Assembly (NCBI GenBank): GCA_000238815.2
Contig: AFXB01000010.1
Location: 934,501-998,500, forward strand
Direction of reading: 5' to 3'
Source of the DNA: SAR116 cluster alpha proteobacterium HIMB100
Lineage (GTDB): Bacteria > Pseudomonadota > Alphaproteobacteria > Puniceispirillales > Puniceispirillaceae
Length of the DNA stretch: 64,000 nt
The notes beneath the pieces were generated by a model. That model was not told where the DNA came from. It saw only the letters and a program-made list of their open reading frames with translations, and ran no database searches. Position 1 is the stretch's first letter, and each line of letters starts with the position of its first letter. Positions 1 to 7,251 of this stretch are shown here, one piece after another. A program made the position numbers and the translations under genes.

Positions 1-3
1 GAG

Positions 4-741
4 ATGCATAAGATTGTTGCTTTATGGGCGGTCCCGCGCTCTACCTCGACAGCTTTTGAATGGATGATGCGCCAGCGCGGCGATATTGACTGTCTGCATG
101 AGCCCTTTGGTGAGGCCTGGTATCAAGGTGAGGACCCGCTTTGGCCACGGCTGACAGCTGACTCAGTTCACACACCAGGGCTGACTCTCGAGACTGTTTG
201 GCAGTCCATGCTGGCAAAGGCGAAAAGACGTCCAGTCTTTTCAAAGGATTTTCCGCTCTATATCGATCATATGTGGGACGATGAGATGTTATCGCATTTC
301 ACACATTCTTTTCTCATCCGAAATCCAGCCATGACCATTACGTCCATGTATGATAAATGGCCTGATTTTCATGAAAAAGAGGTTGGTTTTGCTGAGCAGC
401 GCCAGCTTTTTGAGCGTATCTGGGATAAGACAGGTAGCCCGCCGCCAGTGATTGATTCAGATGATCTGTTGGAACATCCAGCGGTGATTGTGAAGAAATG
501 GTGTGATGCAGTTGGTCTGCCCTTTATCGATTCAGCTTTAAGCTGGGAACCAGGCGCGAGAGATGAAGTGAGCTGGTGGGATGGCGGCAGCTTCCATGCC
601 AATCTGCGTAATTCAGATGGGCTGAAACCACAGTCGCGCAAGAGCTACATCAAGATTGACGAGGCGCCAGATCGGGTGCGTGAGGTTTATGAGCGGGTCT
701 TGCCACATTATGAATTTATGCATCAACACCGCATCTGCTAA
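4..741 (+). CDS. P-loop sulfotransferase family protein
   Basis: This 245-residue cytoplasmic protein looks like a PAPS-dependent sulfotransferase. Near the N-terminus it has a phosphate-binding loop of the type PRSTSTAFEW (about residues 11-20), and a second PAPS 3'-phosphate motif follows in FLIRNPAMTITSMY, about residues 101-114. Such enzymes move sulfate from PAPS to a hydroxyl or amine acceptor and leave PAP. The acceptor cannot be read from the sequence. The next gene, 17 bases downstream, makes PAPS, which strongly supports the call. Only three bases precede the ATG, so the ribosome-binding site and any upstream operon members lie outside the window. Confidence 0.75.
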   Translation: MHKIVALWAVPRSTSTAFEWMMRQRGDIDCLHEPFGEAWYQGEDPLWPRLTADSVHTPGLTLETVWQSMLAKAKRRPVFSKDFPLYIDHMWDDEMLSHFTHSFLIRNPAMTITSMYDKWPDFHEKEVGFAEQRQLFERIWDKTGSPPPVIDSDDLLEHPAVIVKKWCDAVGLPFIDSALSWEPGARDEVSWWDGGSFHANLRNSDGLKPQSRKSYIKIDEAPDRVREVYERVLPHYEFMHQHRIC

Positions 742-758
742 GCCTGAGATAACGACCA

Positions 759-2468
759 ATGACCTATATTTATCATGACGAGCTATATGCACCAGCAGAC
801 CAACGTGAAACGCTGAAACAAAAGAGTGCAGCCTTACCTAGCTGGGATTTAACGCCGCGCCAGATTTGTGATCTTGAGCTGATTATGAATAGAGGCTTTT
901 ATCCTCTAACAGGATTTCTAGGCCGCGCAGATTATGAGGCGGTTTTATCCGATATGCGCCTTGCTGATGGCAGCCTCTGGCCCATACCGATAACCTTAGA
1001 TGTCAACGCGGCCTTTGCCGACAAATTGTCGATCGGTGATGAACTTGCTTTGCGTGATCAAGAAGGGGTCATTCTCGCAGTTTTGATTCTCTCTGATAAA
1101 TGGGTACCAGATAAGGCAATTGAGGCCGAACAGATATTTGGCGCTGATGATGTGGCTCATCCGGGCGTATCTTATCTGTATCACCAGGCTGGTGAAGTGT
1201 ATCTGGGTGGCCAGATAATAGGGTTGAGTCCACCCACCCATTATGATTTTAAACAGTATCGTTACGCTCCGAATGAATTAAAGAGGCAATTTGAAAAGCT
1301 GGGCTGGCATAAAATTGTGGCCTTCCAAACACGCAACCCCCTTCACCGCGCCCATCAAGAACTGACCTTTCGTGCGGCACGCGATGTTGGGGCAAATCTG
1401 CTGATCCATCCGGTGGTGGGCATGACAAAGCCAGGCGATGTAGATCACTTTACGCGTGTGCGTTGCTATGAATCTGTGCTTGACAAGTACCCTTCTTCGA
1501 CAACGGAAATGAGCCTGTTGAATCTGGCGATGCGGATGGCAGGCCCGCGCGAAGCAGTGTGGCATGGGCTTATTCGCAAAAACCATGGCTGCAGCCATAT
1601 GATCATTGGCCGCGATCACGCAGGACCAGGCAAGAATTCACATGGCGCTGATTTTTACGGCCCTTATGACGCTCAAAAGCTGTTTAAGAAGTATGGGCAT
1701 GAAATTGGCATCGAGATGGTCGATTTCAAAAACCTCGTCTATGTTCAGGAACGCGCCCAATATGAAGAAGAAGACACAATCGCTGATAAAGAAAACATCA
1801 CCATTTTATCCTTATCAGGCACTGAACTGAGGCGGCGGTTAAATGAAGGACTTGAGATACCAGATTGGTTCTCATTTAAAGAGGTTGTGAAGCAATTACG
1901 CGCCTCATATCCGCCGCGCGCTCAGCAAGGCTTTACCTTGTTATTCACCGGTTTATCAGGATCTGGTAAATCGACTATCGCCAATGCGGTGCGCACCAAA
2001 CTAATGGAACTGGGCGGCCGGCCTGTGACTTTGCTTGACGGGGACATTGTCCGCAAAAATCTTTCTTCTGAATTGGGATTTTCAAAAGAACATCGCGACT
2101 TGAATGTCAGGCGTATCGGGTTCGTGGCGGCCGAAATCACAAAGAACAGAGGAATCGCTATCTGTGCGCCAATCGCCCCCTATGCCACGACACGCCAAGC
2201 GGTGAGAGATGACGTTGAAGTCCATGGCGCGTTTATTGAAATTTATGTGGCAACCTCTCTAGAAGAATGTGAAAAGCGCGATCGAAAAGGCCTCTATCAA
2301 ATGGCGCGGGCTGGGAAAATTAAGGAATTTACGGGGATATCCGATCCCTATGAAGTGCCTGAAAACCCCGAATTAACCCTGGATACAGTTGGCGTTGATG
2401 TGGATTATTGCGCCCAGCAGGTGATCTTAAAGCTTGAGCAGCGGGGTTTGATTGGACTAACCAGATGA
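759..2468 (+). CDS. Bifunctional sulfate adenylyltransferase / APS kinase (PAPS synthetase)
   Basis: A 569-residue fusion. The N-terminal part is an ATP sulfurylase of the single-chain (Sat) type, with QTRNPLHRAH at about residues 188-197 and GRDHAGPGKNSHG further on, the two nucleotide- and sulfate-binding signatures. The C-terminal part, from about residue 390, is an APS kinase with the P-loop GLSGSGKST near residue 397 and the late signature FTGISDPYEVPENPEL. The protein therefore converts sulfate and ATP to APS and then PAPS in one chain. It sits between a sulfotransferase gene and a cysQ remnant, so PAPS probably serves sulfation; no sulfite-forming reductase is visible in the window. 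Its stop overlaps the ATG at 2465. Confidence 0.93.
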   Translation: MTYIYHDELYAPADQRETLKQKSAALPSWDLTPRQICDLELIMNRGFYPLTGFLGRADYEAVLSDMRLADGSLWPIPITLDVNAAFADKLSIGDELALRDQEGVILAVLILSDKWVPDKAIEAEQIFGADDVAHPGVSYLYHQAGEVYLGGQIIGLSPPTHYDFKQYRYAPNELKRQFEKLGWHKIVAFQTRNPLHRAHQELTFRAARDVGANLLIHPVVGMTKPGDVDHFTRVRCYESVLDKYPSSTTEMSLLNLAMRMAGPREAVWHGLIRKNHGCSHMIIGRDHAGPGKNSHGADFYGPYDAQKLFKKYGHEIGIEMVDFKNLVYVQERAQYEEEDTIADKENITILSLSGTELRRRLNEGLEIPDWFSFKEVVKQLRASYPPRAQQGFTLLFTGLSGSGKSTIANAVRTKLMELGGRPVTLLDGDIVRKNLSSELGFSKEHRDLNVRRIGFVAAEITKNRGIAICAPIAPYATTRQAVRDDVEVHGAFIEIYVATSLEECEKRDRKGLYQMARAGKIKEFTGISDPYEVPENPELTLDTVGVDVDYCAQQVILKLEQRGLIGLTR

Positions 2469-2828
2469 CAAGGGCCCTAACCACTTCCTGTCTGACAAGA
2501 CTGCCTGCGCTGCAACCTGCTATCTATCAGGCAGACCCAGTGATCGTAGCAATTCAGCAGCTTAAAATATCAGCACGCCTCAAACCAGATGGCTCGCCGG
2601 TTAGTGAAGCTCTTCGGCTCATCTTTGAAATTCTGTCTGGTGGCGGAAGGAGAGTCAGATGTTTATCATCGTTTTGGCCCGGCCATGGCATGGGATATGG
2701 TGGCTGGGGATGCAGTCACGCGCACGGCAGACGGAATCGTGAGCACGATTGATGACAGCTCTTATCTTCATGGCAACTGCCATTATCGCAACACGGCCTT
2801 TATTGCCTCAGGGAAGTGGGGTCCTTAA
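2465..2828 (+). pseudogene. cysQ: cysQ (PAP phosphatase) remnant with internal deletion and frameshift
   Basis: Two pieces of a 3'(2'),5'-bisphosphate nucleotidase are visible in different frames. From the ATG at 2465 about 48 codons resemble the CysQ N-terminus and end at KPDGSPVSEA. From about 2604, in the +1 frame, the C-terminus follows: GSSLKFCLVAEGESDVYHRF and then AWDMVAGDAV, ending at a TAA at 2826. Together they cover only about 120 of the usual 250-270 residues. The middle, with the metal-binding DPLDGT motif, is missing, so a working phosphatase is not possible. Intact CysQ would clear the PAP left by the sulfotransferase. Position inside the sulfation operon supports the identification. 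An assembly error that removed about 400 bases is the main alternative. Confidence 0.65.
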
Positions 2829-4075
2829 TGTCTGTGCGTGCTGAGCTCCATAAAATTGTTGAGGATAAAATGTGCCTTGGCTGCGGTCTGTGTGCCGCTC
2901 TTCACCCAGAGGTGATTGACATGGGCCGCAGCGAGGATGGCGATTTAAGGCCATATGCTAAAGATGGCTTTGATGATGAGGCAATGGCATTGGTAAGCCA
3001 GACCTGCCCCTCATTACGGCTTGAAGGCTTGCCTCTAGAGGTTGGAAAAATGGCTCCTTATCATGATAAGGTTTGGGGCCCCTATCATGAGATGAGTTTG
3101 GCTTATGCTCATAATAAAGCTGTACGCCATCAGGCTTCGACCGCGGGCATTTTGACAGCACTCGCCTGCTATTTGCTTGACGCTGATATGGTGGATGCGA
3201 TCATCCATGTGCGCGCAGCCGACGGCACCTCTGCGCCAGCTAATTTTGGTGTGGCAACCCTTAGCAGAACAGCTAAACAGGTGTTAGCCGCCTCAGGGTC
3301 GCGTTATGGGCCAACAGCAGCATTAATAGATATAGATCGCATTCTCTCATCTGGTGAGCGATTTGCCATCGTGGCAAAGCCGTGTGATTTAAACGCCTTG
3401 CGCAATCTGGCCCATCACGATGAACGGGTGAACAAACATATCCTTTATTGGCTGACCTTGCTCTGTGGCGGGTTTCAGCCTAATGAGGCTTTCCGGTCTT
3501 TTCTATCTGAACAAAGCCTCTCAGAAGAGGGGCTAAACGCCGTGCGCTATCGTGGTTTTGGCTGTCCGGGTCCGACCAGTATAACTTATAAAGATGGTCA
3601 CGAGGCAAGCTTTCATTATCTTGATTTCTGGGGTGAGGATGAAAGCCAATGGGCGATGCCGCTCCGATGTAAAATCTGTCCAGATGGGATAGGCGAAGCC
3701 GCAGATATTGTGGCCGGTGATGCGTGGGATGGTGCATCGCCGAACAGAGAAGCGAGCAAGACAGATCCTGGCTTTAACTCCGTCATTACCCGCACACAAA
3801 AAGGCGCCGCTTTGTATGAGGCCGCTATATCAGCAGGCCTCATTGTGAAGTCAGAACTGGTGGATTGTGATTTTATGAGCCGCCTTCAGCCACATCAGGT
3901 TACTAAAAAGCTGGCTGGTCAAGCCCGCATTGACGGCTTGCGTGATGCGGGATCTGTGGCCCCTGAGCTGATCAATCTGAGGGCAGAGGCCTTGTCAGAT
4001 TTGCTGGGCGCTGAGGATTATGATGCGCAGAAAAAGGGAGCAATGTTCCGCGCAAAAAAATTTAAAAGCGGCTAG
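2828..4075 (+). CDS. Coenzyme F420 hydrogenase/dehydrogenase beta subunit-like iron-sulfur protein
   Basis: A 415-residue protein of the FrhB/FdhB family. It begins with a ferredoxin-like cluster motif, CLGCGLCA, at residues 16-23, followed by a TCP around residue 60, and has a second cysteine cluster, CKICPDG, in the C-terminal half. The family binds iron-sulfur clusters and usually a flavin; members occur in hydrogenases, in chlorophyll metabolism and, often unexplained, in polysaccharide clusters. The ATG at 2828 was chosen because it overlaps the preceding TAA (TAATG) and has GGGAAGTGGGG upstream; a GTG 12 bases earlier is possible. The context suggests a part in making or modifying a sulfated product, but the reaction is unknown. 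Confidence 0.75.
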   Translation: MSVRAELHKIVEDKMCLGCGLCAALHPEVIDMGRSEDGDLRPYAKDGFDDEAMALVSQTCPSLRLEGLPLEVGKMAPYHDKVWGPYHEMSLAYAHNKAVRHQASTAGILTALACYLLDADMVDAIIHVRAADGTSAPANFGVATLSRTAKQVLAASGSRYGPTAALIDIDRILSSGERFAIVAKPCDLNALRNLAHHDERVNKHILYWLTLLCGGFQPNEAFRSFLSEQSLSEEGLNAVRYRGFGCPGPTSITYKDGHEASFHYLDFWGEDESQWAMPLRCKICPDGIGEAADIVAGDAWDGASPNREASKTDPGFNSVITRTQKGAALYEAAISAGLIVKSELVDCDFMSRLQPHQVTKKLAGQARIDGLRDAGSVAPELINLRAEALSDLLGAEDYDAQKKGAMFRAKKFKSG

Positions 4076-4345
4076 GCCATAGCCTCCCCAGAATCGTTGG
4101 GTACGCATTTTCGATGACCCAATGCGCTATCTCGTCTCATTGTCTTCAGGCAGATGACCAACCTTGAAGATTTATCATGTTCCAAGATTTCCTTAGGCAC
4201 TCGTCTGATGAAGTGGTGAGTTCCACGCCTCAATCGGCGAAAATGCTGTACCCTTTGTTGAACCTCAGCAAAACCACACACACACAGTTACACACCGAAA
4301 AGCTCGGGGTGCCGGTGGGTTGACGTGGGTGCAATGAAGAAGCGG
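4076..4345. other. Intergenic stretch with no recognised gene
   Basis: About 270 bases between the iron-sulfur protein gene and tRNA-Arg. A 69-codon minus-strand reading frame (4072-4281) rich in Arg and His can be drawn, but it has no family motif and no clear ribosome-binding site. A short CA repeat sits near 4275-4285. I see no promoter or terminator here that I can defend. Confidence 0.4.
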
Positions 4346-4422
4346 TGGCGCGCTCGAGAGGATTCGAACCCCTGACCCCCAGATTCGTAGTCTGGTGCTC
4401 TATCCAGCTGAGCTACGAGCGC
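4346..4422 (-). tRNA. tRNA-Arg (anticodon ACG)
   Basis: The minus strand folds as a full cloverleaf: acceptor GCGCTCG pairs with CGAGCGC, the anticodon stem CCAGA pairs with TCTGG around the loop CTACGAA, and the T arm contains GGTTCGAATCC. Anticodon ACG, read as ICG after deamination, decodes CGN arginine codons. The terminal CCA is encoded at 4348-4346. The 77-nucleotide length is normal. tRNA genes are common integration targets, and the sulfation operon lies on its 3' side. Confidence 0.97.
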
Positions 4423-4589
4423 ATCTTGCCTTGAATGTGCGGACGATAATCCACAAAGCGGCCGCCTGTCCAGTTTAAAATTCAGCTTCAGGCTTATTTC
4501 TTTGACAATTTTTTGGACATTTCTGCCTGTTTGGATGTACAACAGTCGCCAGCAGCCCGAGGCAAAATCAGAGTAAAGGCAGGTGCGCG

Positions 4590-5072
4590 GTGACATATGA
4601 TCAGAATAAAAATTTCCCGGTATCTTGGGAAGAGCTCCATCGGACATCAAAAGCACTTGCCTGGCGGCTGTTGGAACTGGGCCCGTTCAAGGGGATAATT
4701 GCCGTCACCAGAGGCGGGCTTGTCCCTGCGGCGATTGTGGCACGTGAACTGGAAATCCGGCTGATTGAAACCGCTTGTCTGGCATCTTATCATGCTCAGG
4801 AACGCGGTGAGGTAGAGGTGATGAAGGCCCCGGAGATGGCCGGAGATGGCGAAGGCTGGCTGATTATTGATGATCTTGTTGATACAGGGGAAACCGGCAA
4901 AATGCTTCGCCAATTACTGCCGAAAGCGCATTTTGCAACTGTTTACGCCAAGCCTCAGGGCCGGCCTGTGGTAGACACCTTTATCACTGAGGTTTCTCAG
5001 GATACCTGGATTTTCTTTCCCTGGGATCTGGAGCCGCGCCCGTCACGTCCAATCGCTGACAGTCAGGTCTGA
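4590..5072 (+). CDS. gpt: Xanthine (guanine) phosphoribosyltransferase
   Basis: A 160-residue purine salvage enzyme of the Gpt type, which converts xanthine or guanine and PRPP into XMP or GMP. It shows the PRPP-binding motif [15 protein letters not shown] (about residues 90-104), the early [16 protein letters not shown] segment and the typical C-terminal FFPWDLEP. Length matches the family. The start is a GTG at 4590, preceded by TAAAGGCAGG; no in-frame ATG would keep the N-terminus. Its 3' end overlaps the convergent sensor kinase gene by about 10 bases. Confidence 0.92.
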   Translation: MTYDQNKNFPVSWEELHRTSKALAWRLLELGPFKGIIAVTRGGLVPAAIVARELEIRLIETACLASYHAQERGEVEVMKAPEMAGDGEGWLIIDDLVDTGETGKMLRQLLPKAHFATVYAKPQGRPVVDTFITEVSQDTWIFFPWDLEPRPSRPIADSQV

Positions 5073-5830
5073 GCTGACAGACAGCTGGCCGGCAGTTGTA
5101 ATCTGAACTCGCTGCCCTGGTCTGTACTGCGTGACAGCCGGAGACGGCCGCCCAGCGCCATATCAAGACAGATCGCCAGCCCCAACCCATAGCCTGTGGG
5201 CTGGCCAGAGGCAAAAGCCCGGAACAAAGACTGGCGCATATCGGCGGCAATGCCCGGCCCGTTATCTGACACATCAATCACCGCCAGATGACCTGCATGC
5301 CAGATATCAATATTCAGAATTGTGGCCCCTGCCTGGCCTGCATTTCTGGCCAGATTGAACAATAATCTGTGGATCATCATTTTATCAATGTATAGCCTGT
5401 CTGGCCCTTGCCAGTTGATCTGCAGTTCAGTTGTGTTCTGCAAATCCTGAACCAGCTCCTCCACCGCCACAATTTGGGCTTCAGGCCTTGGTATTTCGGT
5501 CAGGTAATCAAGCATGTTCTGGCAGAGTAAAGATGCTTGTTCAGTTGCCTTTATCACGACAGGAGCGGCCTCTGAGACACGGGGATCACTGCTGTGTTCC
5601 AGCTGGTCAATCACCAGCATGGCCGAAGCCAGCATATTTCGTAAATCATGATTGATTTTGGCGACAGCCTCGCCGATATCGGCCAGCCTCTGGCGCTGGC
5701 GTATCGTCTGCCGCACCGCTGTGGACAGGCTCAGGATTTGCGTGCGCAAGCGCTGAATATCCTGATTATAAGATGATATGTCATCATCTGACGGCAGAAT
5801 CAGTTCAGGATCAGAAGCCAGGGCAGCCAT
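5063..5830 (-). CDS. Sensor histidine kinase, cytoplasmic kinase part (cut off from its membrane part by an amber codon)
   Basis: A 255-codon segment with the dimerisation/phosphoacceptor box [10 protein letters not shown] (His at about residue 61) and an HATPase domain: N box [14 protein letters not shown]1 box [10 protein letters not shown]2 box GYGLGLAI. It would phosphorylate itself on His and pass phosphate to a response regulator; no regulator lies beside it. It starts at an ATG three codons after an in-frame TAG (5839-5837). The same frame upstream encodes two membrane segments and a HAMP-like linker. The whole is therefore most simply one kinase of about 345 residues with a stop mutation. 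If translated alone, this part would be a soluble kinase lacking its sensor, with only a weak AGCAAGAG upstream. Confidence 0.75.
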   Translation of the reverse strand: MAALASDPELILPSDDDISSYNQDIQRLRTQILSLSTAVRQTIRQRQRLADIGEAVAKINHDLRNMLASAMLVIDQLEHSSDPRVSEAAPVVIKATEQASLLCQNMLDYLTEIPRPEAQIVAVEELVQDLQNTTELQINWQGPDRLYIDKMMIHRLLFNLARNAGQAGATILNIDIWHAGHLAVIDVSDNGPGIAADMRQSLFRAFASGQPTGYGLGLAICLDMALGGRLRLSRSTDQGSEFRLQLPASCLSAQT

Positions 5831-5836
5831 CTCTTG

Positions 5837-6103
5837 CTACAGCTGGTGCAAGGCGCGCAAAAACAGACCATAAATCAGCAGAATAACACCCAGGCTGTGA
5901 ATGACGCCAAGGCTAAGAGCAAGGGCCGCAATAGGCATGAGCTCCACAAAAGGGCTGCCCAGCCCGGCAGCCGAAAAGCTGACCAAAACACAAAAGCTGG
6001 CCAGACTGGCAAAACTGAAGCTGATCAGGCTGATTTTCAAAAGGCTTTGCGCCTGAATCTTGCGCTTTATCATAAGTTTACTGTGGTTTCTGGCGGTTCT
6101 CAC
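5837..6103 (-). CDS. Membrane part of the interrupted sensor kinase
   Basis: An 88-codon segment with two hydrophobic stretches, about residues 21-45 and 57-82, joined by a very short outside loop, ending LFLRALHQL at a TAG. Reading through the TAG continues in frame into [12 protein letters not shown], which resembles the linker between the second membrane segment and the kinase core in alphaproteobacterial sensor kinases. The near absence of a periplasmic domain suggests sensing in the membrane or cytoplasm. It could also be a genuine small two-helix membrane protein translated separately. Confidence 0.5.
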   Translation of the reverse strand: MRTARNHSKLMIKRKIQAQSLLKISLISFSFASLASFCVLVSFSAAGLGSPFVELMPIAALALSLGVIHSLGVILLIYGLFLRALHQL

Positions 6104-6190
6104 CTTATGATCCTAAGCGAATTAACACCTTAATTTAAAGCCTAAAGCAAAAAAAGCGCATCTTTGGCAGCGCGCAAGGGGTAAATATTC

Positions 6191-6219
6191 TTGACATTTC
6201 CGTCTATTCACCGTATGAC
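6191..6219 (+). promoter_or_regulatory. Probable sigma-70 promoter of the rpmH operon
   Basis: A perfect -35 hexamer, TTGACA (6191-6196), is followed after 17 bases by TATGAC (6214-6219). It lies 54 bases before the rpmH start and is the strongest consensus-like promoter I noticed in the window, fitting a highly expressed ribosomal protein gene. Confidence 0.7.
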
Positions 6220-6272
6220 ACGGTCTCGTTATTCGTCAGATATAACCACTTTAAGGGAAAAGGAGCGACGAA

Positions 6273-6407
6273 ATGAAACGCACCTATCAGCCAAGTGTAC
6301 TTGTGCGTAAGCGTCGTCACGGTTTCAGATCAAGAATGGCCACTGTTGGGGGACGCCGCGTCATCCGCGCACGCCGCGCCAAGGGCCGGGCTCGTCTGTC
6401 TGCCTAA
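6273..6407 (+). CDS. rpmH: 50S ribosomal protein L34
   Basis: A 44-residue, very basic protein beginning [18 protein letters not shown] and containing the L34 hallmark [20 protein letters not shown]34 is a late-assembled small protein of the large ribosomal subunit that lies along 23S rRNA. The ribosome-binding site AAAAGGAGCGACG is strong and a consensus promoter lies upstream. It opens the conserved rpmH-rnpA-yidD-yidC cluster, with rnpA starting 67 bases later. Confidence 0.98.
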   Translation: MKRTYQPSVLVRKRRHGFRSRMATVGGRRVIRARRAKGRARLSA

Positions 6408-6474
6408 ATCAGGTACTGTTCAGCTGCGCCCTTAATTGTTGATACCCCGTGCGTTGTTCCGGCAAGGCGGGATC

Positions 6475-6921
6475 ATGACAAATCACAGCACTGATATCAC
6501 TAAACCTGCTTCTGGTGATGCCGCGCAGGATATTGCGCTCAGCAGGCTGCGCCAGCGGCGTGAATTTCTGTTTGTCCAGCATAACGGGGTCAGACAGGTC
6601 ACCCCTCATTTCATTTTACAGGCCGCGGTTCCTGCGCTGCGCCCTTGTGCATCCTCATCGCCCGCTACAGCCCGCCATATCAGAACAGGTCTGACAGCTT
6701 CAAAAAAAGTCGGCAATGCGGTTATCCGGAATCGGGCAAAACGGCGTATGCGCGCGCTAGTCGGCCAGCTGGTCCAGATGCAGACCCCCTCTCAGGCTGA
6801 TTATGTTTTGGTTGCGCGGCACAGTCTGGTCAACGCAGACTGGACAGTATTATGTGCGGATTTTACCATGGCGGTTGGCAAAGTGAACCGTAAGCTTCTG
6901 GCGACAGCTAAACAGGAATGA
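6475..6921 (+). CDS. rnpA: Ribonuclease P protein component
   Basis: A 148-residue basic protein that binds the RNase P RNA and helps it cut the 5' leader from precursor tRNAs. It carries the family's central RNR signature in [18 protein letters not shown] (about residues 78-95) and an N-terminal [10 protein letters not shown] segment. The start at ATG 6475 is preferred because GGCAAGGCGGG lies just upstream. An unusual Pro/Ser-rich insert (about residues 53-64) precedes the [10 protein letters not shown] strand. The TGA overlaps the yidD ATG (ATGA). Confidence 0.95.
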   Translation: MTNHSTDITKPASGDAAQDIALSRLRQRREFLFVQHNGVRQVTPHFILQAAVPALRPCASSSPATARHIRTGLTASKKVGNAVIRNRAKRRMRALVGQLVQMQTPSQADYVLVARHSLVNADWTVLCADFTMAVGKVNRKLLATAKQE

Positions 6922-7175
6922 TGATCATAACAATGCGGTCTTCTGCTCATCCCTTCAGAAAACTATTTGCACGCCTGCTGCTGGTCCCTATATATATCTA
7001 TCGATATTTTATCTCGCCATTGCTGGGGGTGAAATGCCGGTTTGCGCCCAGCTGCTCTGCTTATGCGATAGAGGCGGTTGAAAAATATGGGGCGTTGCGT
7101 GGTGGATGGTTAGCCGTTAAACGTATTACCAGATGCCATCCGTTTGGCGGGTCTGGTTATGATCCTGTCCCTTAA
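6918..7175 (+). CDS. yidD: Membrane protein insertion efficiency factor YidD
   Basis: An 85-residue protein of the YidD family (PF01809). The core [20 protein letters not shown] (about residues 27-46) is diagnostic, followed by [12 protein letters not shown] and [14 protein letters not shown]. It is thought to sit at the inner membrane through an amphipathic helix and assist YidC in membrane protein insertion. Translation is coupled to rnpA by a four-base overlap; ATGs at 6918, 6921 and 6933 are all possible starts. yidC follows after 76 bases. Confidence 0.95.
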   Translation: MMIITMRSSAHPFRKLFARLLLVPIYIYRYFISPLLGVKCRFAPSCSAYAIEAVEKYGALRGGWLAVKRITRCHPFGGSGYDPVP

Positions 7176-7251
7176 CTGTGCATCAGGGGCAGGAACAGGC
7201 AGGCAAAAGTTAAGTCTGCTGTAAGCATGTGAACATTGGGAAAAGCGAAAA

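Noticed and set aside
4072-4281. Arg/His-rich 69-codon frame beside tRNA-Arg, considered as an integrase or transposase relic
   Set aside because: No catalytic or DNA-binding motif in any frame, no ribosome-binding site and no repeat of the tRNA 3' end found.
1-4345. Genomic island inserted at tRNA-Arg
   Set aside because: The sulfation operon ends near a tRNA, but I see no integrase, no direct repeat, and the left end lies outside the window. Base composition would have to be computed.
4446-4456. A single DnaA-box-like TAATCCACA as a sign of the replication origin
   Set aside because: One imperfect box alone, without a cluster, A/T-rich unwinding region or dnaA nearby, is not evidence for an origin, despite the rpmH cluster close by.
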